Positions 25,745 through 34,274 of a stretch of DNA of 64,000 nt are shown piece after piece. The notes beneath the pieces are model-generated. The model was not told the DNA's origin, ran no database searches, and was given only the letters and a program-made list of their open reading frames with translations. The position numbers and the translations under genes were made by a program. Source of the stretch: Citrobacter amalonaticus (GTDB lineage: Bacteria > Pseudomonadota > Gammaproteobacteria > Enterobacterales > Enterobacteriaceae); NCBI RefSeq assembly GCF_001559075.2, contig NZ_CP014015.2:3224001-3288000 (forward strand), in the 5' to 3' direction. The stretch's first letter is position 1. Each line of letters begins with the position of its first letter.

Positions 25745-26713
25745 ATGAGTGAATTAATCCTCCCGGACTATCAGGATGTCGTGGCAGCGGCTGAACGTAT
25801 CAACGGTTTCGCCCATAAAACGCCGGTTTTCACCTCAATCTCAGCCAACAATATGTCAGGGGCTAGGTTGTTTTTTAAATGTGAAAATTTCCAGCGTACT
25901 GGTGCCTTTAAATTCCGCGGAGCCATGAATGCGTTAGCGCAATTTTCTATGCAGCAAAAAAAGTATGGGGTGGTTGCTTTCTCATCTGGCAACCACGCTC
26001 AAGGCATAGCGCTATCAGCAAAACTGCTGGGGATACCGGCAACCATTGTTATGCCAAAGGATGCACCGGCAGCAAAAGTCGCTGCTACTAGGGGCTATGG
26101 TGCGGATGTGGTTATGTATGACCGTTATACCGAAGACCGCGAAGAGATTGGTCGGGCACTGGCAGAAAAACATAGTATGACTCTCATCCCCTCCTATGAT
26201 CACCCGGATGTCATTGCCGGGCAAGGGACGGCAACCAAGGAGTTGTTTGAAGAAGTAGGCGAACTTGATGCGCTGTTTATCAGCCTCGGCGGTGGTGGTT
26301 TGCTGGCTGGTTCGGCACTAGTTGCACGTCATCTTTCGCCCTTATGCAAAATTTACGGTGTTGAACCGCAAGCAGGTAATGACGGACAACAATCGTTGCG
26401 CTGCGGAAAAATCGTTCATATCGAAACGCCGGAAACCATTGCTGATGGTGCTACGACGCAACATCTCGGCGAATACACCTTTCCGATCATTCAAAAAAAA
26501 GTTGATGATATCCTTACCGTCAGCGATGGCGAATTGGTTTCCTGTATGCGTTTTTTTGCCGAACGGATGAAAATGGTAGTGGAACCAGCTGGTTGTCTGG
26601 GTTTTGCCGCAGCATTAGCACATAAAGAACACCTGCAGGGGAAGCGTGTAGGGATTATCATCAGCGGCGGCAACGTCGATATCAGTCGTTACAGCCAGTT
26701 GATTACAGGATGA
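25745..26713 (+). CDS. PLP-dependent serine/threonine dehydratase-family enzyme
   Basis: This 322-residue protein belongs to fold-type II PLP enzymes such as TdcB, serine racemase and threo-3-hydroxyaspartate ammonia-lyase. The PLP lysine is Lys56 in GAFKFRGA, the substrate loop is SSGNHAQG, and the phosphate-binding loop is SLGGGGLLAG. It has no C-terminal regulatory ACT domain, so it is not IlvA. It would deaminate a hydroxy-amino acid to a keto acid and ammonia, or racemise serine. The gene stands alone, ended by a strong hairpin. Confidence 0.92.
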   Translation: MSELILPDYQDVVAAAERINGFAHKTPVFTSISANNMSGARLFFKCENFQRTGAFKFRGAMNALAQFSMQQKKYGVVAFSSGNHAQGIALSAKLLGIPATIVMPKDAPAAKVAATRGYGADVVMYDRYTEDREEIGRALAEKHSMTLIPSYDHPDVIAGQGTATKELFEEVGELDALFISLGGGGLLAGSALVARHLSPLCKIYGVEPQAGNDGQQSLRCGKIVHIETPETIADGATTQHLGEYTFPIIQKKVDDILTVSDGELVSCMRFFAERMKMVVEPAGCLGFAAALAHKEHLQGKRVGIIISGGNVDISRYSQLITG

Positions 26714-26749
26714 GTAATTCGCAAAGAACGCGGCTTTATTCGATTGATT

Positions 26750-26783
26750 ACCGGCCGATTGGTTAACCAATCGGCCGGTTTTC
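26750..26783 (+). terminator. Terminator after the dehydratase gene
   Basis: A perfect 30-base palindrome (15-bp arms, ACCGGCCGATTGGTT and its complement) is followed by TTTT, 37 bp after the stop codon. It is a strong Rho-independent terminator. Confidence 0.85.
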
Positions 26784-26880
26784 GGGTGGAATAAGGGCAC
26801 AGGTCTGTTATCTGAAAAACTGGATGGAAAAAGTTATGTTCTGGTGGTAGTAGCAGCCGAAGAGGCGGTAATATCCCACT

Positions 26881-26917
26881 ATGATTCGGCTCAATATGAG
26901 CTATTGAGCCGAATCAT
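26881..26917 (-). terminator. Long perfect hairpin at the 3' end of the YciI-like gene
   Basis: A 16-bp perfect stem (ATGATTCGGCTCAATA / complement) with a 5-base loop lies 2 bp beyond the stop codon of the minus-strand YciI-like gene. There is no T tract on the minus strand, so it may stabilise the mRNA end rather than terminate on its own. Confidence 0.6.
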
Positions 26918-26919
26918 GA

Positions 26920-27213
26920 TCAGAGCATATTTTCCAGAAATTCGGCTTTCATAGTAGCTTCGAAGGGAATTATTTCAGCTTTAGCGATATTTAGCTTTTG
27001 GAACGGATCCTGCCTAAGACGTTCTTCCAATAATTCGGCACTGTCGCATTTTGCGATAATGATACCTCCATTACGTGGAACTCTTCTTCCTGAAGCTAAA
27101 AATACACCATCTGAGTAACCTTTTTTAAGCCATTCAATATGTTCTGGAATTTGAGAGTCAACTTGTTCAAGTGGTTTGATATAGGTTAAAACAACAATAT
27201 AAATAATACTCAT
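26920..27213 (-). CDS. YciI-family protein
   Basis: This 97-residue protein has the dimeric alpha-beta barrel YciI fold: YIVVLTYIKPLEQVDSQIPEHIEWLKKGYSDGVFLASGRRVPRNGGIIIAKCDSAELLEERLRQDPF, with the conserved His in the PEHIEWL helix. Members act as small dehydrohalogenase- or isomerase-like enzymes, but most are uncharacterised. AGGA precedes the ATG. It is a single-gene unit. Confidence 0.88.
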   Translation of the reverse strand: MSIIYIVVLTYIKPLEQVDSQIPEHIEWLKKGYSDGVFLASGRRVPRNGGIIIAKCDSAELLEERLRQDPFQKLNIAKAEIIPFEATMKAEFLENML

Positions 27214-27617
27214 TATATTATTCCTAGGAAGGGATGTCTTGAAATAGTATCACTTTATAAGGTAAGGACTAAGTAACCCTATAACTTTCCACCATATTCG
27301 GGTCCGCGCCATGCCCATAGCGGTAGAGCCAACTAAGCTGAAGGGCCGCTTTGAGCTGTGAGTTCAACGGGTCGATGCAACGCTATCCTTAATCAAGGAG
27401 GACGTTCGTGAACAAGAGGCACAACTTTTCACCTTAGGGACCTAAATGTGGTCTGAAGCCCTACCGTACGAAAACGTACGCTAAGTACGTTTTTTGAACA
27501 GATAGTCATCAAGCCCTGCGACAATATGACCATCACAGAGGCCATTCATCCGTTTTTTCCGCTTGCTTCAGTGGCCTTAGCTGGCCTTTTGTTACCTGCT
27601 CCGTAAGTGTGAACGTG
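27214..27617. other. Intergenic stretch with a bidirectional-type hairpin
   Basis: No gene is supported in these 400 bases. AAAACGTAC-GCTAA-GTACGTTTT at 27471-27488, with further T residues to 27494, is a perfect 9-bp stem with A and T flanks and could terminate in both directions. The part at 27290-27420 has a texture that recalls transposon ends, but I cannot identify an element. Confidence 0.45.
27471..27494. terminator. Probable intrinsic terminator (works on either strand)
   Basis: A 9-bp perfect stem with a 5-base loop ends in TTTTTT on the plus strand and starts with AAAA, so the minus-strand transcript also ends in U residues. It lies 124 bp beyond the 3' end of the metallo-hydrolase gene. 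Confidence 0.6.
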
Positions 27618-28460
27618 TCATTTCTCAGAGTAGGAAATGCGGTATCCATTACCAGCACTGAGAATGTTAGCAAACCCGGCCTGGCCTAAATGCATGCCTG
27701 CAATAATCAGTTTTTCCCTGACCGCTTTTTCCAGAATTTTCTTCCGTGTTTCTTCGGCCAGAGCGGGATCGGTGTCAAACAAAATGGAAACAGCCGGTTG
27801 TGCTGACTGAATATGAGGGTAATGGACGATGTCTCCCCATATTAATAAGCATTGAGCATCCGAATCAATGCGAAAGCCTGTATGTCCCGGCGTATGGCCT
27901 GGTAACCATACCGGGAGAATGCCATCTGCTATTTTATCCCCGTTAAAAAAACTCACGTTCTGCGCATAAGCGTGTAACGTCTGGCGGACCAGTCCAAAAT
28001 TACGTTGCCCGCGCTCATTCGCTATTTTTAGTTTTTTATCATCCTGCCAGTGTTGCGCTTCGAGAGGATGAAGAATAATTTCAGCATGTTTATAGACTGG
28101 CCGTTTTTCAGCATCCAGCAGGCCACCAATATGATCCGGATGGCAGTGCGTCAATAAAACAGTATCCACGTCGTCAGGGCTGACGCCAGCGGCTGCAAGG
28201 TTTGCTTGAAGTTGCCCCCCCACGTTGTTCAGCGGTCCTGCGCCGGTATCAACCAAAATGACTCTTCCCCGACCGCGGATAAGGTAACAGTTTATATGGA
28301 TATTGCCGGGCTCATCGATTCCGGCGTTATATTGAATGACGTCCGCATCAGCTTTTTCAATGCCTGACAGTAAATCCAGACTGGCTGACATAGTGCCGTC
28401 ACTCAGCGCAGTTATCTGAAAATCTCCAATCTGACGGAATGGGAAGGGTTGATGGCTCAT
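27618..28460 (-). CDS. MBL-fold metallo-hydrolase
   Basis: This 280-residue metallo-beta-lactamase-fold protein has the dinuclear zinc motif THCHPDH at residues 104-110, a second His in GHTPGHTGF and the Asp in IWGDIVHYPH. Length and the GDFQITALSDG start match AHL-lactonase-like and AttM-like hydrolases of proteobacteria; the true substrate is unknown. There is no signal peptide, so it is cytoplasmic. It starts 13 bp after an uncharacterised alpha-beta-barrel gene in the same operon, divergent from a LysR regulator. A broken inverted partial copy lies at 23303-23674. Confidence 0.9.
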   Translation of the reverse strand: MSHQPFPFRQIGDFQITALSDGTMSASLDLLSGIEKADADVIQYNAGIDEPGNIHINCYLIRGRGRVILVDTGAGPLNNVGGQLQANLAAAGVSPDDVDTVLLTHCHPDHIGGLLDAEKRPVYKHAEIILHPLEAQHWQDDKKLKIANERGQRNFGLVRQTLHAYAQNVSFFNGDKIADGILPVWLPGHTPGHTGFRIDSDAQCLLIWGDIVHYPHIQSAQPAVSILFDTDPALAEETRKKILEKAVREKLIIAGMHLGQAGFANILSAGNGYRISYSEK

Positions 28461-28473
28461 AAATACCTCTGGA

Positions 28474-29037
28474 TTAGTTTCGGGCGAATATGTGTTCTGC
28501 CGGGTATGGTTTCTCTTTTAAAGCACTCTGCAACTGCGATGTAAGAGGCTCGTAGAGGTCCACCTCGGGCACATCTGTAAATCGCGAGGCAATTTCAGAA
28601 GGCAAAACGTATGCAACGCGATATTCAGGTGTTTTATCCAGGCCCACCGCCAGCATTTCCAGCCCACGATATCCCATTTCTGTATCTAAAAAGTCTATGG
28701 GTTTTGAGCTCAATAGCAGAATTTCATCAGAAGATATGTTTGGAGCAAGGTCTTCAGCTTCATACAGGTTACGATGCCAGTCAGTAATGCAGCTCTGCCA
28801 ACGAGCGAAATTACCTCCTCCTTTTAAAAAGTAATCATCACGACTAAGAGTATCCGCATCTTTAACAGTATGAATGGCAAGGTAAACAGGGCAGCCGGGT
28901 GTGACGGCACGAAAGCGTTGAGATGTAGTGAACCCAGTAACAGATATCAATGCGGGCAATTTTTGCTGGTTGTAAAAGGCATTCCATTCTGCCTCGCTTT
29001 CAGAATCGTTATACGAGCATTCCACGGTATACCACAT
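28474..29037 (-). CDS. Hypothetical protein, probable dimeric alpha-beta-barrel fold
   Basis: This 187-residue cytoplasmic protein begins WYTVECSYNDSESEAEWNAFYNQQKLPALISVTGFTTSQRF. The pattern of strand, then WNAFYNxxKLPAL helix, then GFTTSQRF recalls EthD-like and related ferredoxin-like barrels, and a similar half may repeat near GLEMLAVGLDKTPEYRVAYVLP. I do not recognise a specific family or active site. It is the first gene of an operon with the metallo-hydrolase, so it may act on the same compound. Confidence 0.7.
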   Translation of the reverse strand: MWYTVECSYNDSESEAEWNAFYNQQKLPALISVTGFTTSQRFRAVTPGCPVYLAIHTVKDADTLSRDDYFLKGGGNFARWQSCITDWHRNLYEAEDLAPNISSDEILLLSSKPIDFLDTEMGYRGLEMLAVGLDKTPEYRVAYVLPSEIASRFTDVPEVDLYEPLTSQLQSALKEKPYPAEHIFARN

Positions 29038-29202
29038 CAGTTCATCTCCACATGAGTCATAGACACAAGCAAAAACAGTTGCTCAATGATTTTTCATCAT
29101 GCTACAAGCTGGTTATACGACTTAAAATCGATAATAAGTCACGAATTAGTGACATTCAGTCAATGAAATCAGATTGCAGGCTCAGAGCAGGGAACAGTTT
29201 TC

Positions 29203-30102
29203 ATGCGCAGAAAAATACCCAGTAGTGCGTCACTTCAGGCTTTTGATGCCGCTGCAAGGCATGGTAATTTTGCCCGTGCTGCAGAGGAATTATCGTTAAC
29301 GGAAGGGGCCATTAGCCGTCAGATTGCGCGACTTGAATCTTTGCTGAACTGTAAGTTGTTCGATCGTGTGGGAAGCAGGGTAAAGCTCAACCCTGTCGGC
29401 GCGCGGTATGCGCATCACGTACGTGAAACGCTCGACAGGTTAGAAAGGGATACGCACTACATAATGGGAATGCCAGAGGGTAGTAAGAGTCTGGATATCG
29501 CCGTCCTGCCAACCTTTTCCAGCCGTTGGCTTATTCCCCGCCTGAACGGCTTTAAATCTTCGTACCCGGACATAACGTTAAATATTGCTGCCAGAACCGA
29601 TCCTTTCATTTTGCCCGGAAGTGGCTTTGACGCTGTGATTCATTTTGAACATTCCGCATGGGCAGGCATGCGTATGCAATTTCTGTTTCAGGAAAATCTG
29701 GTGCCCGTGTGCCATCCGGCACTGTTAACAAATAATGACGTCAATAAACAGCTAAACGAACTTCCGCGGATTCACCGTCGACAGAACCCTGATGCATGGC
29801 ATCACTATGCCCGGGAAAGTGGGATACTTCTCGATAATCCGGCTCAGGGTGTTCGCTACGATCTTCATGAAATGGCCATCGCTGCCGTAATGGTGGGACA
29901 GGGCGTGGCACTGGTACCGCATATGTATATCGAGAATGAGTTGAGTCGTGGCATGCTTGTTTCGCCCTGGCCAGCATCAGAAAGCCTGAGCAAAAAATTC
30001 TGTTTAGTAAAACCGACGGAAACTGGAATAAATGAAGCGGCGCTAGAGAATTTTGAACGCTGGTTGCTTGCTGAAATGAATACGCTGGAAAGATCCTCTT
30101 AA
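29203..30102 (+). CDS. LysR-family regulator (GcvA-like)
   Basis: This 299-residue protein has the GcvA-type N-terminus RRKIPSSASLQAFDAAARHGNFARAAEELSLTEGAISRQIARLESLL and the inducer domain with LPTFSSRWLIPRLNGFKSSYPDI and AIAAVMVGQGVALVPHMYIENEL. It is divergent from the alpha-beta-barrel/metallo-hydrolase operon (165-bp gap) and is its likely regulator. The next gene is another LysR protein in convergent orientation. Confidence 0.9.
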   Translation: MRRKIPSSASLQAFDAAARHGNFARAAEELSLTEGAISRQIARLESLLNCKLFDRVGSRVKLNPVGARYAHHVRETLDRLERDTHYIMGMPEGSKSLDIAVLPTFSSRWLIPRLNGFKSSYPDITLNIAARTDPFILPGSGFDAVIHFEHSAWAGMRMQFLFQENLVPVCHPALLTNNDVNKQLNELPRIHRRQNPDAWHHYARESGILLDNPAQGVRYDLHEMAIAAVMVGQGVALVPHMYIENELSRGMLVSPWPASESLSKKFCLVKPTETGINEAALENFERWLLAEMNTLERSS

Positions 30103-30214
30103 TGCCGAAGTATGACGTTACGTCCGCTTTTCGCTCACAACGGACCTTGGAATTGAAAGCAGAGGGACTACCTGACACAATTTTGTACAGTGAAGAGTCG
30201 GTCGTTGTTAACGT

Positions 30215-31099
30215 TCAGATTTTCAATGTCTCAATGACCATCCGCAGGGCGGGGGAGACGTTGCGATGAGGGTAATAGAGAAACAATCCCTCCATTCGCA
30301 GGCTGTAACGCTGCAACACCCTGATAAGCTTACCGTGTTCTAAATCATCCGCTATCAGTTCAACAGGAACATAGGCCAATCCTAAGCCCAACCGGGCGGC
30401 TTCTGCCTCCATATAGCTGTCAGATAAGGCCCATTGTCCTTCAGGACGATGGGTAATTTTTTTATCATCCTGATTGAGTTCCCACTGGTATACGCTGCCG
30501 TCGGCAAACTGATAGGCGATGCAGGGATGCGCCTTTAAATCCGCCGGGGTTTGCGGAAAACCATAGCGACGAAAATGTTCCGGAGTTCCTACAATCGCCA
30601 TCTCCATATCGGGCGTGATGCGTACCGCGACCATACCCTGGCCGACTTCAGGCCCCAGGCGGACGCCGGCATCGAATCTTTCCTCGATGATATCCACGAA
30701 CCGGCTCTCATTCATCAGTTCAAGCCTGATATCAGGATAGCGCTGTTTAAATACCGCAAGCTTTGGCAGCAGGCATTTATCAATCGCGTGCTGGCTGGCA
30801 TTGATACGTACCGTACCGGAGGGCGTCTCACGGTAGTGCGCCAGCGTGGCAAGCCCACGATCTAACGTATCAAATCCAGATGCCGTCTTCTGGTAGAGCT
30901 GCTCGCCAGCTTGCGTCAGCGACAGTTTACGCGTGGTGCGCACCAGCAGCTGGACGCCCAGCCTTTCTTCAAGCTCGCGAACAGATCGGCTGACTCCTGA
31001 CTGAGCAAGACCCAGCCGCTGAGCCGCTGCGGTGAAACTGCCTTCCCGCACCACCTGCATAAACAGGTACAGCTCGTTGTAGTTCTCCCTTTTCGCCAT
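30215..31099 (-). CDS. LysR-family regulator
   Basis: This 294-residue LysR protein has the HTH YNELYLFMQVVREGSFTAAAQRLGLAQSGVSRSVRELEERLGVQLLVRTTRKLSLT. Its effector domain contains MNESRFVDIIEERFDAGVRLGPEVGQGMVAVRI, the same signature as the LysR protein at 16969-17862, so the two are close relatives. It is divergent from an exported hydrolase gene (186 bp to that start) and probably controls the hydrolase-MFS unit. Confidence 0.9.
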   Translation of the reverse strand: MAKRENYNELYLFMQVVREGSFTAAAQRLGLAQSGVSRSVRELEERLGVQLLVRTTRKLSLTQAGEQLYQKTASGFDTLDRGLATLAHYRETPSGTVRINASQHAIDKCLLPKLAVFKQRYPDIRLELMNESRFVDIIEERFDAGVRLGPEVGQGMVAVRITPDMEMAIVGTPEHFRRYGFPQTPADLKAHPCIAYQFADGSVYQWELNQDDKKITHRPEGQWALSDSYMEAEAARLGLGLAYVPVELIADDLEHGKLIRVLQRYSLRMEGLFLYYPHRNVSPALRMVIETLKI

Positions 31100-31285
31100 T
31101 GAAAAATCCCCCCTTCATGCCAGCAATCTCAGCATTCATTTATAACAATATGGTATCAATCTTAGCAATAATCGCCCCCTAATCAGCACTAATTCTGCTC
31201 ACTATAATGACCCCATCAAAGCAAAGCACCGCAGCGTTGTCCGTTGGAAACCTGTATCTCTCTGTTGTTTTTTATGGGGATTTTT

Positions 31286-32422
31286 ATGAAAGCCTTCACC
31301 CGAACGCTAAAAACCGCGATGCCGGCCATGCTGCTATTCGCATCATTAAGTGGAGTCACGACAATGAGTTATGCTGATTCAACCCATCCTAATGCCCCTG
31401 TGTCCATGACAGATAAATGGGATAAAACGTTCGCCGAGAGCCAGAAAGTCGAACATCGTAAAGTCTCGTTCCCGAACCGATATGGCATCACCTTAGTGGG
31501 CGATCTTTACCTGCCTAAAGACCGTGGCGATCGCAAGCTGGCGGCGATTGCGGTCAGTGGGCCATTTGGCGCAGTGAAAGAGCAATCCAGCGGCCTGTAT
31601 GCGCAGACGCTGGCGGAACAAGGGTTTGTTACCCTGGCGTTCGATCCTTCTTACACCGGGGAAAGCGGCGGCTATCCGCGAAACATCGCCTCACCGGATA
31701 TCAACACGGAAGATTTCAGCGCGGCCGTGGATTTCTTAGGTCTGCAAAAAGAGGTGGATCGCAACCGTATCGGGCTGCTCGGTATTTGTGGCTGGGGCGG
31801 CATGGCGCTTAACGATGCCGCGATGGATACCCGCGTTAAAGCGGTGGCTACCAGCGTGATGTATGACATGAGCCGGGCGATGGGTCATGGTGTGGGGGAT
31901 GGCAAAGATCGTTATTCAACCGCCGATCGTCGTGCTGTTCTGCAGTATCTGAATGAACAGCGCTGGAAGGATGCGCAGAGCGGAACGTTCGCTCACGGTG
32001 GCCATGATATTAATGTCGACAGCAACGGCAAGGTCAGCGCGGGCGAGCGTATTCTGCCAGAAACGCTGCCGGCAAATCCTCATCCGGTACTGAAAGAGTT
32101 CTTCGATTACTATCGCATGCCGCGCGGCTTCCACGAACGTTCCGTTAACTCTACCGGGGCGTGGACGGCAACGATGCCGCTGTCATTTATGAATATGCCG
32201 CTGCTGAGCTACGCCAATGAAATCACCATCCCGACGCTGATTGTGACCGGTGAGAAAGCGCATTCACGCTATTTTGCTGAAGATGCTTACAAGGCTGTTG
32301 GCAGTAAAGACAAAGAGCTGGTGGTGGTGCCTGGGGCAAATCACGTGGACTTGTACGATAACGAGGCCGGAAAAATACCTTTCGCGAAATTCGAACAATT
32401 TTTCCAGACCAAACTGAAATAA
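31286..32422 (+). CDS. Exported alpha/beta hydrolase with Cys nucleophile (dienelactone-hydrolase-like)
   Basis: This 378-residue protein has a signal peptide (MKAFTRTLKTAMPAMLLFAS, cleavage near SYADS). The alpha/beta-hydrolase core has the nucleophile elbow LLGICGWGGMAL, where Cys168 takes the place of the usual Ser, as in dienelactone hydrolases. The His is in VPGANHVDLYDN and an acid residue in VTGEKAHSRYFAEDAY. The start at 31286 has GGGGA 5 bases upstream. It resembles the second exported hydrolase at 41869-42918. A terminator follows (32443-32474). It is divergent from a LysR gene. The natural ester or lactone substrate is unknown. Confidence 0.87.
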   Translation: MKAFTRTLKTAMPAMLLFASLSGVTTMSYADSTHPNAPVSMTDKWDKTFAESQKVEHRKVSFPNRYGITLVGDLYLPKDRGDRKLAAIAVSGPFGAVKEQSSGLYAQTLAEQGFVTLAFDPSYTGESGGYPRNIASPDINTEDFSAAVDFLGLQKEVDRNRIGLLGICGWGGMALNDAAMDTRVKAVATSVMYDMSRAMGHGVGDGKDRYSTADRRAVLQYLNEQRWKDAQSGTFAHGGHDINVDSNGKVSAGERILPETLPANPHPVLKEFFDYYRMPRGFHERSVNSTGAWTATMPLSFMNMPLLSYANEITIPTLIVTGEKAHSRYFAEDAYKAVGSKDKELVVVPGANHVDLYDNEAGKIPFAKFEQFFQTKLK

Positions 32423-32442
32423 ACCCTCTCCTGAATTGATGC

Positions 32443-32474
32443 AAAGCCACCCGCCATAGAGGCCGGTGGCTTTT
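32443..32474 (+). terminator. Terminator after the exported hydrolase
   Basis: A stem AAAGCCACC / GGTGGCTTT with a loop of 13 bases (partly paired) ends in TTTT, 21 bp after the stop codon. Confidence 0.75.
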
Positions 32475-32499
32475 ATCCTGACCTTCGTGAAATTTCACT

Positions 32500-33693
32500 A
32501 TGTCGACGCTAAACCAAACACCATCACCTCATCATCAGCGCGCATACTGGGGCGGTATTTTTGCCATGACCCTGTGCGTGTTTGTGCTGATTGCTTCTGA
32601 ATTTATGCCCGTCAGCCTGCTCACGCCGATTGCCCGTGACCTGGGCGTGACGGAGGGGTTGGCAGGGCAGGGGATTGCTATCTCCGGCACGCTGGCGGTT
32701 CTGACCAGCCTGACGCTTTCAACGCTAGCTGGAAAGATGAATCGTAAATTCCTGCTATTGGGAATGACGGTTCTGATGGCCGTATCGGGGCTTATTATTG
32801 CGCTGGCTTCCAGTTATCTGATGTATATGGTCGGTCGCGCGATGATTGGTGTGGCGATTGGCGGATTCTGGTCGATGTCTGCGGCAACGGCGATTCGTCT
32901 GGTGCCGCAGCAACAGGTCACGCGTGCGCTGGCGATTTTCAACGCCGGTAATGCGCTGGCGACGGTCGTGGCCGCGCCGCTGGGAAGCTATCTGGGTGCC
33001 ACGGTCGGATGGCGAGGCGCTTTCTTGTGCCTGGTGCCTATCGCGGTTGTCGCCTTTATCTGGCAGTGCATCAGCCTGCCCGGCATGGATGCGAATAAAA
33101 GCCACACGTCACCTGGCGCGGTATTCCGCATACTTAGCCGCCGTGTGATTGCGGTTGGCATGCTGGCCTGTGGCCTGTTTTTCATGGGCCAGTTTACACT
33201 ATTTACCTATGTGCGCCCGTTCCTGGAGTCGGTGACGCGGGTTGATTCCTCAGGTTTGTCGTTGATTTTGCTGATTATCGGCGTAACAGGTTTTATCGGC
33301 ACGCTGGTTGTTTCGACATTCCTCAACAGAAAATTTTACCCCACGCTGATGGCCATACCCGGACTGATGGCCGCCATTGCCATCGGCCTGATGCTGACCG
33401 GGCATCAGCTCTGGACGGTTTCTCTGTTGTTAGGGTTCTGGGGCATGCTGGCCACTGCCGCGCCAACCGGATGGTGGGCATGGATTGCGCGTACGTTACC
33501 TGATAACGCTGAAGCCGGAGGCGGGCTCATGGTCGCGGTGATTCAGCTCTCCATCGCCCTTGGATCAACGGCAGGAGGCATCGTGTTTGACCACCTCGGT
33601 TGGCAGAGCACGTTTGCCATGAGTAGCGTGCTGCTCCTTTACGCCGGGGTACTGACATTTTTCACCGCCCGCCAGAAGGTCAGCACGTCTTAA
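32500..33693 (+). CDS. MFS transporter, DHA1 family (NepI/AraJ-like)
   Basis: This 397-residue inner-membrane protein has twelve predicted membrane segments, typical of drug/H+ antiporter-1 MFS pumps. N-terminal CVFVLIASEFMPVSLLTPIARDLGVTEGLAGQ and the loop-2/3 motif GRAMIGVAIGGFWSMSAATAIRLVP resemble NepI, a purine-nucleoside exporter, but identity seems moderate. It follows the exported hydrolase on the same strand after a terminator. Its end overlaps the Lrp-like gene's end by 4 bp (convergent). The ribosome site is weak. Confidence 0.88.
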   Translation: MSTLNQTPSPHHQRAYWGGIFAMTLCVFVLIASEFMPVSLLTPIARDLGVTEGLAGQGIAISGTLAVLTSLTLSTLAGKMNRKFLLLGMTVLMAVSGLIIALASSYLMYMVGRAMIGVAIGGFWSMSAATAIRLVPQQQVTRALAIFNAGNALATVVAAPLGSYLGATVGWRGAFLCLVPIAVVAFIWQCISLPGMDANKSHTSPGAVFRILSRRVIAVGMLACGLFFMGQFTLFTYVRPFLESVTRVDSSGLSLILLIIGVTGFIGTLVVSTFLNRKFYPTLMAIPGLMAAIAIGLMLTGHQLWTVSLLLGFWGMLATAAPTGWWAWIARTLPDNAEAGGGLMVAVIQLSIALGSTAGGIVFDHLGWQSTFAMSSVLLLYAGVLTFFTARQKVSTS

Positions 33694-34190
33694 TCCGGCG
33701 AAGGCCCGCGCTCCAGAAACGTGGAAAGCGCAATATAGCTGCGTACGGAGCGTACGCCCTCAAGGCTCTGAATCTCCATCAGGAAATTTTCCAGCGATTC
33801 GGTATCGGCGGCGCGTACTTTGATAAAGACGCAGCCGTCGCCGGCAACGGTGTGCAACTCTTCCACTTCCTTGCGGCTGGTGAACTGCAAAAGGGCGCGT
33901 GTTGCTTGATAGCTACTGGTGTCGATAACCAGGAACGTTAACAGCGTCCGTCCCAACTTGCAGCCATCCAGGACCGCTACGGTACCCTTGATCACTCCAT
34001 CGCGCTTCAGTCGTTTTACGCGATCGTGAACCGCCGGGGCTGATAAGTTCACAATCTCACTCAATTCCGTGTAGCTGCGACCTGCGTCCTCTGCCAGGGC
34101 ACTTAATATTTTTCGGTCAATGGCATCCAGTTCCGCCGGTTTATGTCTTGTCTGCCGAATACTATCTTTTTCTTTATCAAATGCGCTCAC
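33690..34190 (-). CDS. Lrp/AsnC-family transcriptional regulator
   Basis: This 166-residue protein has the AsnC-type HTH LDAIDRKILSALAEDAGRSYTELSEIVNLSAPAVHDRVKRLKRDGVIKGTVAVLD and the RAM ligand-binding domain (VEELHTVAGDGCVFIKVRAADTESLENFLMEIQSLEGVRSVRSYIALS). It starts with GTG. It is divergent from an MFS transporter gene (84-bp gap), the likely target. Confidence 0.92.
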   Translation of the reverse strand: MSAFDKEKDSIRQTRHKPAELDAIDRKILSALAEDAGRSYTELSEIVNLSAPAVHDRVKRLKRDGVIKGTVAVLDGCKLGRTLLTFLVIDTSSYQATRALLQFTSRKEVEELHTVAGDGCVFIKVRAADTESLENFLMEIQSLEGVRSVRSYIALSTFLERGPSPD

Positions 34191-34274
34191 AGGGCTTCTC
34201 AGTCTGAATGAAAATATGAATATACTTAATTCTACCTAATATTATTAAGCCACAAAACGAATAATGGAGTTGCA

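Noticed and set aside
27290..27420. Possible insertion-sequence end
   Set aside because: The texture recalls transposon DNA, but I found no inverted-repeat pair, target duplication or transposase fragment.
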